Assembly (NCBI RefSeq): GCF_004004555.2
Contig: NZ_SACP01000002.1
Span: 62,001 to 126,000 of the forward strand
Reading direction: 5' to 3'
DNA from: Methylobacterium oryzihabitans
GTDB lineage: Bacteria; Pseudomonadota; Alphaproteobacteria; Rhizobiales; Beijerinckiaceae
DNA: 64,000 nucleotides
This document shows positions 33,854-41,769 of the stretch, in pieces; the stretch's first letter is position 1; each line of letters begins with the position of its first letter. The notes under the pieces are model-generated. The model did not search any database and was not told where the DNA came from. It was given only the letters and a program-made list of their open reading frames with translations. A program made the translations under genes and the position numbers.

Positions 33854-34552
33854 ATGAGCGCCGACCCGAAGCGCCAGGCGGCCGCCCGCGCGGTCGCGCT
33901 GGTACAGGACGGGATGCGGCTCGGGCTCGGCACCGGCTCGACGGCGGCGCATTTCGTCGACCTGCTCGGCGAGCGCGTGCGGGCCGGCCTGTCGGTCGTC
34001 GGCGTGCCGACCTCGGAGGCGACCCGCGCCGCGGCCGAGGCCGCCGGCATCCCGCTCACCACCCTCGAGGAGACCCCGGAGCTCGACCTCACGGTCGACG
34101 GCGCCGACGAGATCGACGGGCGGTTGCGGCTCATCAAGGGCGGCGGCGGCGCGCTGCTGCGGGAGAAGATCGTCGCGGCGGCGAGCGCCCGCATGGTGGT
34201 GATCGCCGACGCCGGCAAGCGGGTCGAGACCCTCGGCCGGTTCCCGCTGCCGGTCGAGGTGGTGCCGTTCGGCCTCGGCGCGACCCGCCGGGCGGTGGCG
34301 GACGCCGTGACGGCGGCCGGCTGCGCCGGCGAGCTGACCCTGCGGACCCGGCCCGACGGCGCGCCCTTCGTCACCGACGGCGGCCACCTCATCCTCGACG
34401 CCCATCTCGGCCGCATTCCCGATCCCGAGCGCCTCGCGGCCGGCCTCGCGGCGGTGCCGGGCGTGGTCGAGCACGGCCTGTTCCTCAGCCTCGCCACCGG
34501 GGCCGTAGTCGCCGGCGGCGACGGCCTCGTCCTCCTCGGGGCGCTCGCCTGA
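33854..34552 (+). CDS. rpiA: Ribose-5-phosphate isomerase A
   Basis: This is a 232-residue enzyme that interconverts ribose 5-phosphate and ribulose 5-phosphate in the pentose phosphate and related C1 cycles. Family motifs are [40 protein letters not shown] with the catalytic Asp/Glu, and REKIVAAAS. Length is normal. The ATG at 33854 starts the conserved region; the open frame continues upstream without conserved sequence. Confidence 0.96.
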   Translation: MSADPKRQAAARAVALVQDGMRLGLGTGSTAAHFVDLLGERVRAGLSVVGVPTSEATRAAAEAAGIPLTTLEETPELDLTVDGADEIDGRLRLIKGGGGALLREKIVAAASARMVVIADAGKRVETLGRFPLPVEVVPFGLGATRRAVADAVTAAGCAGELTLRTRPDGAPFVTDGGHLILDAHLGRIPDPERLAAGLAAVPGVVEHGLFLSLATGAVVAGGDGLVLLGALA

Positions 34553-34629
34553 GCGCGACCACCCCTCCTTCCTGTCATCCCGATCCCGGCGGCGGGCCCT
34601 GCCCCGCGCCCCTCTCCGGAGCCCGTCCC

Positions 34630-35184
34630 ATGGTCCCGCCGTTCCCGCGCCGCCCCCTCGTCCTGGCCGGCCTCCTCGCCGCGCTCCTCGCCGCGCCGGC
34701 CGTGGCCCAGCAGCGCCCCGTCGCTCCGGCGCCGGCGCCGGCGCCGGCTCCCGCCGCCAAGGAGATCAGCCCGACCCATCTCACCCTCGCCCGCGAGGTG
34801 ATGATGGCCTCGGGCATCGCCCGGTCGTTCGACTCGATCATCCCGGCCTTCGGCGAGCAGATCCGTCAGGCCGCCGTCACCCGCCCGGAACTGGCCAAGG
34901 ACCTCAACGACGTCATCGAGAAGCTCCAGCCCGAGATGGAGCTGCAGAAGCAGCGGATGATCGACACCGCCTCGCGCATCTACGCCACCCGGCTGACCGA
35001 GGCGGAACTGCGCGACATCGCGACCTTCTTCCGCTCGCCCTCGGGCAAGCGCTACGTCGAGAGCCAGCCGCAGGTGCTCGACGAGATGGTGCAGGCGATG
35101 CAGACCTGGACCCAGGAAGTCTCGGAATACACCATGGTCCGGGTGCGCGCCGAGATGGGCAAGCGCGGCCACAACCTGCAATAG
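34630..35184 (+). CDS. DUF2059 domain secreted protein
   Basis: This is a 184-residue protein with a Sec signal (PLVLAGLLAALLAAPAVAQ, cleavage near residue 27), a short Pro-Ala spacer (PVAPAPAPAPAPAA) and a DUF2059 domain from about residue 44 (HLTLAREVMMASGIARSFDS) to YVESQPQVLDEMVQAMQTWT. The helical domain is common in periplasmic proteins of unknown role. It lies between rpiA and an O-antigen-ligase-like gene. Confidence 0.85.
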   Translation: MVPPFPRRPLVLAGLLAALLAAPAVAQQRPVAPAPAPAPAPAAKEISPTHLTLAREVMMASGIARSFDSIIPAFGEQIRQAAVTRPELAKDLNDVIEKLQPEMELQKQRMIDTASRIYATRLTEAELRDIATFFRSPSGKRYVESQPQVLDEMVQAMQTWTQEVSEYTMVRVRAEMGKRGHNLQ

Positions 35185-35196
35185 CCGGGGCGCGCG

Positions 35197-36429
35197 GTGC
35201 GGAGGGTGGATCCGGGTCCGGCCCGGCCGGCGGGTCCGCTGCGCGCCGTCGCGGTCGGGCTGGTCGCGGCGCTGCCGGCGATCATGGCGGCGGCGAACCG
35301 GTCGAGTCCGCTCGTCATCGGGCTGGCCGGGCTGCTGTTCCTCGCCGCCGAGTGGCGCGAGGGCGGGGCCGGCGCCCTGCGGCGCACGTTCGCGCCCCTC
35401 GCCGGCCCGCTCGGCCTCGCCGCCCTCGCCTTCCTGGCGTGGTGCGGCCTGAGCTGCGCCTGGACCGCGCTGCCCGGCCTGTCCTGGCGCACCGCCACGG
35501 AATTCCTGCCGGCGCTCGCCGGGGCGTTCCTCGTCGCCCGGCTGGCGCCGCCCTGGCTCGCCGCCGCGGCGGGACCGGCGGGCTGGATCCTGGCGGCGTC
35601 CTGCGCCGTCGTGGTGGCCGACCTCGCCGCCGACCTCGCGATGCGGCGGGCGCTCGGCCTGCGGGTCGCGGCCTTCGCCTACAACCGGCCGCTGCTCACC
35701 GCGATGCTGGTGGTGTTTCCCCTCGCGGCCCTGCTCCTGCGGCGGGGCCGGCGCGGGCTCGCGGCGCTGATCGTGCTCGCCTGCCTCGTCGCCGCGTGGC
35801 GCTCAGTCAGCGGCGCCGCCGTGCTCGGCCTCGCCACCGGCCTGATCGTCTACGCGGCGGCGCGCCGGATGCCGGGGCGCCCGGCCGTGGCCCTCGCCGG
35901 CGCGGCGCTGCTCGCCGCCCTCGCGGTGGCGCCGGTCGAGGGCGAGATCCTGACGAGGCTCATGCCCGAGGCGGCGCACGAGCGCCTCGCGGCGAGCAGC
36001 ACCCGGGCGCGGGTGATGATCGCCCGCAGCTTCGGCGCCGCGGTGGCGGCCGATCCCTGGCGCGGGGCCGGACTCGGCACCAGCGGGCGCTTCCACGAGA
36101 CGCCGGTCGCCGCCGGCCTGCCGGCCGAGATGCGCGAGATGCTCGCGGTCGGCCATCCGCACAACAGCTTCCTGCAGGTCTGGGTCGAACTCGGCCTGCC
36201 CGGCGCGGTGCTGGCCGGCATCGCCCTGATGCTGCTTCTGCGCGCCCTCGCGGCCTGGGGGCGGCCGGAGCGGGCGGCGGCGCTGGCGCTGCTCGCCGCC
36301 GCCGCGATCGTCGCCTTCGTCGAGCACGGCGCCTGGGCGGCGTGGTGGACCGCGAGCCTCGGCGCCGCCATCGCCTGGGCCCGCGCGTTGCGCCACCATG
36401 ACGACGCCCGAGAAGGAGAACCGCGATGA
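35197..36429 (+). CDS. O-antigen ligase-like membrane protein
   Basis: This is a 410-residue multi-pass protein with about ten hydrophobic helices. The WaaL/Wzy-type periplasmic-loop motif HPHNSFLQVWVELGLPG near residue 325 and preceding GAGLGTSGRFHETP support an O-antigen ligase or polymerase role at the inner membrane. It starts with GTG at 35197, 12 bp after the DUF2059 stop, and its TGA overlaps the gor ATG (ATGA). No other surface polysaccharide genes are in the window, so the acceptor and polymer are unknown. Confidence 0.82.
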   Translation: MRRVDPGPARPAGPLRAVAVGLVAALPAIMAAANRSSPLVIGLAGLLFLAAEWREGGAGALRRTFAPLAGPLGLAALAFLAWCGLSCAWTALPGLSWRTATEFLPALAGAFLVARLAPPWLAAAAGPAGWILAASCAVVVADLAADLAMRRALGLRVAAFAYNRPLLTAMLVVFPLAALLLRRGRRGLAALIVLACLVAAWRSVSGAAVLGLATGLIVYAAARRMPGRPAVALAGAALLAALAVAPVEGEILTRLMPEAAHERLAASSTRARVMIARSFGAAVAADPWRGAGLGTSGRFHETPVAAGLPAEMREMLAVGHPHNSFLQVWVELGLPGAVLAGIALMLLLRALAAWGRPERAAALALLAAAAIVAFVEHGAWAAWWTASLGAAIAWARALRHHDDAREGEPR

Positions 36430-37817
36430 GCGAGTCCGACCATTTCGACTGCGACCTGTTCGTGATCGGCGGCGGGTCCGGCGGCGTGCGGGCGGCCCGC
36501 ATCGCCGCCGGCTACGGCGCCCGGGTCCGGCTGGCCGAGGAGTACCGGGTCGGCGGCACCTGCGTGATCCGCGGCTGCGTGCCCAAGAAGCTGATGGTCT
36601 ATGCCGGCCGCTTCGCCGACGAGTTCGAGGACGCCGCCGGCTTCGGCTGGGAGGTCGGGACGACGCGCTTCGACTGGGCGGCGCTGAAGCGCCGGCGCGA
36701 CGCCGAGGTGACGCGGCTGGAAGGCATCTACGCCACCAACCTGATGCGCGCCGGCGTCGACGTGGTCGCCGACCGGGCGGTGATCGAGGACCCGCATACC
36801 GTGCGCCTCGTCGCCTCCGGCGAGCGGGTGCGGGCCAGGCACATCCTGATCGCGGTCGGGGCCCGCCCGGTGAAGGAGCCGGCGATCCCCGGCGCCGAGC
36901 TCGCCATCACCTCGAACGAGGTGTTCGAGCTGGAGACGCAGCCCGCGCGCATCCTCGTCGTCGGCGGCGGCTACATCGCGGTCGAGTTCGCCGGGGTGTT
37001 CGCGGCGCTCGGCAGCCGCACCACCCTGCTCCACCGCGGCGACCGGCTGCTGCGCGGCTTCGACCCCGAGATCCGCGACGCGCTGGGCGAGGCCTACGCC
37101 AAGCGGATGGACCTGCGGCTGGGCGCCACCGTGCACCGCCTCGACCGCCAGGACGGCGCGATCCGCGCCACGCTGCACGACGGCAGCACCCTCGTCGTGG
37201 ATCAGGTGCTGGTGGCGACCGGACGGCGCCCCAACGTCGCCGGGCTCGGGCTGGAGCGCGTCGGCCTCGACCTCGACGCCGCCGGGGCGATCCCGGTCGA
37301 CCGCTTCTCGCAGACCGCCGTGCCGTCGATCCACGCCGTCGGCGACGTCACCAACCGCGCCGCCCTGACCCCGATCGCGATCCGCGAGGGCCACGCCTTC
37401 GCCGACACGGTGTTCGGCGGCAAACCGTGGGCGGTGGATCACGAACTGATCCCGACCGCGGTGTTCTCGACGCCGGAGATCGGCGTCGTCGGCCACAACG
37501 AGGACGTGGCGCGCGCGCTCCACGGCGAGATCGACGTCTACGAGGCGCGGTTCCGCCCGATGAAGGCGACCCTGTCGGGCCGCGACGAGCGCATCCTGAT
37601 GAAGGTCGTGGTCGCCCGCGCCAGCGACCGGGTCGTCGGCGTCCACGTCATGGGCCACGATGCCGGCGAGATCATCCAGGCGGTCGGCATCGCCGTGACG
37701 ATGGGCGCCACCAAGGCGGATTTCGACCGCACCATCGCGGTCCACCCGACCGCCGGCGAGGAGCTGGTCACGATGCGCACGCCCTCGGCGATCAAGCGCC
37801 CGGTCGGCGTGGGCTAG
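36426..37817 (+). CDS. gor: Glutathione-disulfide reductase
   Basis: This is a 463-residue flavoprotein. FAD-binding GGGSGGVRAARIA is at residues 15-27, the redox disulfide is C46/C51 in GGTCVIRGCVPKK, NADP-binding is LVVGGGYIAVEFAGVFAALG, and the C-terminal HPTAGEELVT is the catalytic His-Glu interface segment. It reduces GSSG with NADPH. The start overlaps the ligase-like gene stop by 4 nt. Confidence 0.94.
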   Translation: MSESDHFDCDLFVIGGGSGGVRAARIAAGYGARVRLAEEYRVGGTCVIRGCVPKKLMVYAGRFADEFEDAAGFGWEVGTTRFDWAALKRRRDAEVTRLEGIYATNLMRAGVDVVADRAVIEDPHTVRLVASGERVRARHILIAVGARPVKEPAIPGAELAITSNEVFELETQPARILVVGGGYIAVEFAGVFAALGSRTTLLHRGDRLLRGFDPEIRDALGEAYAKRMDLRLGATVHRLDRQDGAIRATLHDGSTLVVDQVLVATGRRPNVAGLGLERVGLDLDAAGAIPVDRFSQTAVPSIHAVGDVTNRAALTPIAIREGHAFADTVFGGKPWAVDHELIPTAVFSTPEIGVVGHNEDVARALHGEIDVYEARFRPMKATLSGRDERILMKVVVARASDRVVGVHVMGHDAGEIIQAVGIAVTMGATKADFDRTIAVHPTAGEELVTMRTPSAIKRPVGVG

Positions 37818-37827
37818 GCGGGGCGCG

Positions 37828-37855
37828 AACCCTCCCCCGCGGAGGGGGAGAGGGC
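37828..37855. terminator. GC hairpin downstream of gor
   Basis: CCCTCCCC opposite GGGGGAGAGGG forms a strong stem with a short GC loop about 12 bp after the gor stop. No T tract. A related AACCCTCCCCC motif recurs near 58435 and 58577, so this may be one half of a dispersed repeat. The remainder of 37856-38125 shows nothing clear. Confidence 0.45.
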
Positions 37856-38125
37856 TCGCGTCGGGCCCCGTCGTGAACAGCCGCAGGTCCCCGCCGCGGC
37901 AAGTCGTGGCCGGCCCCGATTAACCGGACCGAAAGATCTCGCCACCGCCTCGACCGTGGCCGCACCCGGCCGGAACTGGCACGTCGGCGGGGCGGCCCGG
38001 AAGTGTTGCTGCACCACAACAAGGGAAGTCGAACTGCAAGCTCGACCACAGAGCGGGGATTGTGATCCGCGCCGGGACTGGCAGGGTGAGCCGGGAGGGA
38101 AGACGCCGATCGACCCGAGGTTACG

Positions 38126-38353
38126 ATGACGTCACAGATCCACAGCGACGAGACCGGGTTCGCCGGACCGGACCCCGTCCCCGGCGAGGGAGACCGCTAC
38201 GTGGCGGCCCTGTCGACCGGGCTGCGGGCGGCCTACGGCGGCTGCCTCTCCGAGGCACTGCCGGCGGATCTGGCGGGATGTCTCGCCGACCTCGTCGCGC
38301 GGCTCGACCAGACCGCCTCCGCCCCGTCCTGCGATTCCTCCCTGCGTGCGTAG
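38126..38353 (+). CDS. NepR-like small protein (candidate anti-sigma factor)
   Basis: This is a 75-residue protein. Residues ~26-61 (VAALSTGLRAAYGGCLSEAL, then PADLAGCLADLVARLD) resemble the core of NepR anti-sigma factors, whose pattern is roughly LGxxLRxxYxxxxxEPxPxxLxxLLxxLD. NepR sequesters the EcfG sigma factor and is released by the PhyR response regulator. No PhyR, sigma factor or histidine kinase is adjacent, so it would be an orphan paralog. Similarity is by eye; an unrelated helical protein cannot be excluded. ATG at 38126. Confidence 0.5.
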   Translation: MTSQIHSDETGFAGPDPVPGEGDRYVAALSTGLRAAYGGCLSEALPADLAGCLADLVARLDQTASAPSCDSSLRA

Positions 38354-38359
38354 AGTGCC

Positions 38360-38635
38360 ATGACCGAATCCGCGACCGACCAAGACCGCGTGCTCGCCTT
38401 TCCCCGGGCCGTTCCCGTCACCCCGGCGGACGAGAACACCGCCTCGATGATCGACGTGCTGCAGGAGCAGCTCCGCCTCGCCCGCGAGGGCAAGCTGCGC
38501 TCGGTGGCGGTCGTCTCGGTGTCGTCCGACGGCGCCGCGATCGGGACGCAGTGGTCGTGCACCCACGGCGACATTTCGAGCCTGATCGGCAAGCTCACGG
38601 TGCTCACCCACGACATGATGGCGGCCCGCAAGTAA
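38360..38635 (+). CDS. Small conserved-looking protein, unknown
   Basis: This is a 91-residue protein: VLAFPRAVPVTPADENTASM, then IDVLQEQLRLAREGKLRSVA, VVSVSSDGAAIGTQWSCTHG, and DISSLIGKLTVLTHDMMAAR. No signal peptide or membrane helix. The beta-strand VAVVSVSSDGA followed by a helix suggests a compact alpha/beta fold. It starts 6 bp after the NepR-like gene and is probably cotranscribed with it. Function unknown. Confidence 0.6.
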   Translation: MTESATDQDRVLAFPRAVPVTPADENTASMIDVLQEQLRLAREGKLRSVAVVSVSSDGAAIGTQWSCTHGDISSLIGKLTVLTHDMMAARK

Positions 38636-38669
38636 CGCCGCGGGCCCGCGCCCTGCGGGCGTCCCGGCC

Positions 38670-38930
38670 TCAGCCGCGCCGGAGCCGGCGGGCATTGGCG
38701 CGCACGTGGCGCCGGTAGTCCTTCACCACCGTGGAGGCCGAACCGCCGGTGGCGAGCGTCGCGGCGGCCTCCATCGCAGCCATCACCTTCTCCGACACCA
38801 TCCGCTGCGCCTCGACCCCGGCGGCCGGCCCGCCGAGCGACAGCTTCGCCAACCGCATCGCGATGACGGTCTGCGCCTCGAAGGCGAGCTGCGTCGTGGC
38901 GAGGCCGAGTTGCATCCAGGGTCCGAACAT
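38670..38930 (-). CDS. Small helical protein, unknown
   Basis: This is an 86-residue protein: MFGPWMQLGLATTQLAFEAQ, then TVIAMRLAKLSLGGPAAGVE and AQRMVSEKVMAAMEAAATLA. It is amphipathic and helix-rich with a basic C-terminus (RRHVRANARRLRRG), a pattern reminiscent of small phasin-like granule proteins. The ATG at 38930 is the first in a plausible coding context. I assign no function. Confidence 0.6.
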   Translation of the reverse strand: MFGPWMQLGLATTQLAFEAQTVIAMRLAKLSLGGPAAGVEAQRMVSEKVMAAMEAAATLATGGSASTVVKDYRRHVRANARRLRRG

Positions 38931-39016
38931 GACGTCTCCGCACCGGGCATGAGGCAGAACGCCGCCCCGCGGCGCTCCTCTCATGAACGCGCCGGACGCG
39001 CGACGGCTCCCCTGCG

Positions 39017-39610
39017 TCAGGGGCGCGGGCCGGGCGCCAGCGCGCCCTCCGGCAGGGCGCCCTGCGGCAGGGCGCGGCCGGACGGCGTGCGGGTGGCCTC
39101 GGCGGGAGCGCCCTCCTTCGGCTTCGGCGCCGGCTTGCGGGGCGGCGCCGGCTTGCGCGGCTCGGCGACCTTCGGGGCGTCGCCGCACGCCTCGAACCGG
39201 AGCTGCGCCAGCACCGCGGCGCCGTCGTCGGCGAGGATCCGCAGCGACGCCGGCAGGCCCTCAAGCTCGCCGGACCACTTCACCGGGGCGCCGTACTGCG
39301 CCTCCAGGGCGGCGGGCGACGCGCCGCGCCGCAGGCTGTCGAGGTCCGGGCCGTAGGCGGTCGCGGGCTTGTTGCGGATGGTCACCTGCAGCACCTGCAG
39401 CACCTCGGGCGAGAGCGGCCGCAGGGGATTCTCGAAGGTCATCGTGCCCCGGCGGGCAACCCACAGCGACAGGCCCTTCGCCGCGGCGTAGCGCGCCGCC
39501 CGGGCGCCGCAGGCGACCGGCGCGGCCGACGGGTCCGGCGCCGGCTGCGCCCGGACCGCCGCCGGCAGCAGGGCGAGGAGCGGCAGCAGGGCGAGGCGGA
39601 GACCCCTCAT
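39017..39610 (-). CDS. Secreted protein of unknown function
   Basis: This is a 197-residue protein with a Sec signal (LALLPLLALLPAAVRAQ, cleavage near residue 22), a conserved-looking core (KGLSLWVARRGTMTFENPLR, LDSLRRGASPAALEAQYGAP) with two cysteines (positions ~34 and ~142) and a Pro/Lys-rich tail (PAPPRKPAPKPKEGAPAEA). Its start overlaps the end of a small membrane-protein gene by 4 nt, so both are probably one transcript. Confidence 0.65.
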   Translation of the reverse strand: MRGLRLALLPLLALLPAAVRAQPAPDPSAAPVACGARAARYAAAKGLSLWVARRGTMTFENPLRPLSPEVLQVLQVTIRNKPATAYGPDLDSLRRGASPAALEAQYGAPVKWSGELEGLPASLRILADDGAAVLAQLRFEACGDAPKVAEPRKPAPPRKPAPKPKEGAPAEATRTPSGRALPQGALPEGALAPGPRP

Positions 39611-39930
39611 CGGTCGTCGGTCCGGCCGGGACGCCCGCCCAGGCCCGGCTCGGCCGGGTCGTGGTCGATCGTGTCGGGGCCGCGGCGCGCGGGCGTCCGG
39701 GGATCGGGCAGCAGAGTCTCGGGCAGCAGGTCGTCGAACATCTCGGGCAGGCGGTGCAGGGCGGGCTCCTCGGGCTGGTCGTCCCTGTACAGCCCGTCGC
39801 CGCGATCCTCCAGGGTGTCCTCGTGCGGCAGGCGCAAGGGGGGACGGCGCCCGCGCATGAACGCGAACCCGGCCGCGAGGCAGGAGAACAGCACGGCTGC
39901 CGCAGCAGCCAGGATCACGACGGGCTCCAT
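39607..39930 (-). CDS. Single-pass membrane protein, unknown
   Basis: This is a 107-residue protein with one N-terminal helix (VVILAAAAAVLFSCLAAGFA, residues ~4-23) then RGRRPPLRL and an acidic, Pro-rich cytoplasmic or periplasmic tail (LPEMFDDLLPETLLPDPRTP). Translationally coupled (ATGA overlap) to the secreted-protein gene downstream. No domain recognised. ATG at 39930. Confidence 0.55.
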   Translation of the reverse strand: MEPVVILAAAAAVLFSCLAAGFAFMRGRRPPLRLPHEDTLEDRGDGLYRDDQPEEPALHRLPEMFDDLLPETLLPDPRTPARRGPDTIDHDPAEPGLGGRPGRTDDR

Positions 39931-40459
39931 CCGGCCTCCACGGCTGGGGTGTCGGATCGCCGGGGGAGACCCCGCATCTCCGGCAATCCCGGGCGACCGT
40001 GACAGCGACGCCGGCACGGCCGGCGCGGCCACCCGAATCCTGTCGATGTCGGAACGTGATGGCACGAAACCGGGATCCCGGTCGATGGCGGATGTCGAAC
40101 CACGGTCCCGCCGCGTCCGGGCGCGCGCCGCGCCGCTCCGGCAGGAGACTTGCACCGGTTCCGTCGGGATCGCCCGGGTGATCAGGCCCCGGCTAGTCAC
40201 CGGACCGTCATGCGGTGCGATCAAACGAGACCCTGACACAGAGGAACGACCGGGTGTCGACCGATCTTCATCGTGATCGCGACCGGCCTGTCGTGCGGCT
40301 GATCCCGCGGCGCCCCGACGACGACCCATGGCCATCCGGCCTAACCCACCGTCGCCCAGACACCGCCGCAATCCGGGACAACAGCACGGCGCGACCATGA
40401 GCGGGAAACCCGGGCGACGCGCCCCCGTGACCGCAGGCGGAGCCGGGGAACGCGGAGCG
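39931..40459. other. Intergenic region upstream of the efflux operon
   Basis: This 529-bp spacer divides a minus-strand gene pair from the plus-strand RND operon. I see no palindrome or consensus promoter I would defend. In-frame ATGs at 40328 and 40397 could extend the adaptor gene, but the added sequence (MAIRPNPPSPRHRR) does not look conserved. Confidence 0.4.
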
Positions 40460-41728
40460 ATGGACGACACCAATCCCCGGCCGGGGCGCCGCCCGGTCCG
40501 GCGGGCCGTTCCGGCGCTGCTCGTTCTGGTCCTGGCCGCCGCGGGCGTGCTGCTGTGGCGCGCCGGCGCCCTCGACGCCCTGGGCGGGCCCGGCGAGGCC
40601 GGCACGCGGGCGGACGCCCCCGCCGGCGCCGCGCCGCGCGAGGGCGTGTTTCGCCCGACGAAGCAGCAGCGCGCCGGCTTCACGATCGAGCCGGTCGCGA
40701 CCCGGGCGTTCCAGCCGGAGGATTCCGCCGACGGACGGATCGGCGTCAACGAGGACGACAACGTCCCGGTCTACGCGCCCTATGCCGGCCGGGTGCTGCG
40801 GGTGACCGCCCGCGCCGGCGACCGGGTCGCGGCCGGGCAGGTCCTGCTGACGCTCGAGGCCGCCGACATGGTCCAGGCCCTCAACGACTATCAGGCGGCG
40901 GCCAACGCGCTCGCCAAGAACGCCGCCCTGCTCAAGCTCAACCAGACCGTCGCGGCGCGGCTTCAGGAGCTCTATCAGGCCCGGGCGGTGGCGCTGAAGG
41001 ACTGGCAGCAGGCGCAGAACGACGTCATCGCGGCCCAGAGCGACCAGCGCGCCGCCGAGGCGAGCCTCCAGGCGGTGAAGAACCGCCTGCGCCTGCTCGG
41101 CAAGTCGGAGGCCGAGATCGAGGCCTTCGCCCGCAGCGGCGCGATGAGCCCCGAGACCGAGATCCGCGCGCCGATCGCCGGCACCATCGTCCAGCGCAAG
41201 GTCGGCACCGGCCAGTACCTGTCCGCGGGCAGCGACCCGGTCTTCGTCATCGGCGACCTCTCGACCGTCTGGCTCATCGCCCAGGTGCGCGACAGCGAGG
41301 CGGCGCAGGTCCGCAAGGGCCAGGAGCTCGAGGCCCGGGTCGTCGGGCTGCCGGGCCGGACCTTCCGGGCGACCATCTCCTACGTCGCCGCCGCCCTGGA
41401 CCCGGCGACCCGGCGGCTCCCGGTCCGGGCCGAGATCGACAACGCCGAGGGGCTGCTGCGGCCCGAGATGTTCGCCACCTTCGCGATCCTGACCGGGCGC
41501 GCGGTCTCGGCCCCGGCGGTGCCGGCCGGCGCCGTCGTGTACGAGGGCGGGCGCGCCCATGTCTGGGTCGAGCGCCCGGACGGCGCCATCGAGGCGCGGG
41601 GCGTCGCCCTCGGCCTCGCCGCCGACGGGCTGGTCGAGGTCGTGCAGGGCCTGAGCCCCGGCGAGCGGGTGGTCACCCGCGGCAGCCTGTTCATCGACCG
41701 CGCCGCCAGCGGCGACAGGGCGTCCTGA
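40460..41728 (+). CDS. RND efflux periplasmic adaptor (CzcB/HlyD family)
   Basis: This is a 422-residue membrane-fusion protein from the ATG at 40460. An N-terminal helix (AVPALLVLVLAAAGVLLW) anchors it. The barrel-sandwich halves are visible as VYAPYAGRVLRVTARAGDRV and ETEIRAPIAGTIVQRKVGTG, flanking a long alpha-hairpin (QALNDYQAAANALAKNAALL to LRLLGKSEAEIEAFA). It joins the RND pump to the outer-membrane factor. It is the first gene of an adaptor-pump-outer membrane factor operon; the cargo is probably a metal cation, by the pump family. Confidence 0.9.
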   Translation: MDDTNPRPGRRPVRRAVPALLVLVLAAAGVLLWRAGALDALGGPGEAGTRADAPAGAAPREGVFRPTKQQRAGFTIEPVATRAFQPEDSADGRIGVNEDDNVPVYAPYAGRVLRVTARAGDRVAAGQVLLTLEAADMVQALNDYQAAANALAKNAALLKLNQTVAARLQELYQARAVALKDWQQAQNDVIAAQSDQRAAEASLQAVKNRLRLLGKSEAEIEAFARSGAMSPETEIRAPIAGTIVQRKVGTGQYLSAGSDPVFVIGDLSTVWLIAQVRDSEAAQVRKGQELEARVVGLPGRTFRATISYVAAALDPATRRLPVRAEIDNAEGLLRPEMFATFAILTGRAVSAPAVPAGAVVYEGGRAHVWVERPDGAIEARGVALGLAADGLVEVVQGLSPGERVVTRGSLFIDRAASGDRAS

Positions 41729-41769
41729 ATCTTCCGCCCAACCGGCCCCAACCCTAGCGAGCCCCGACG

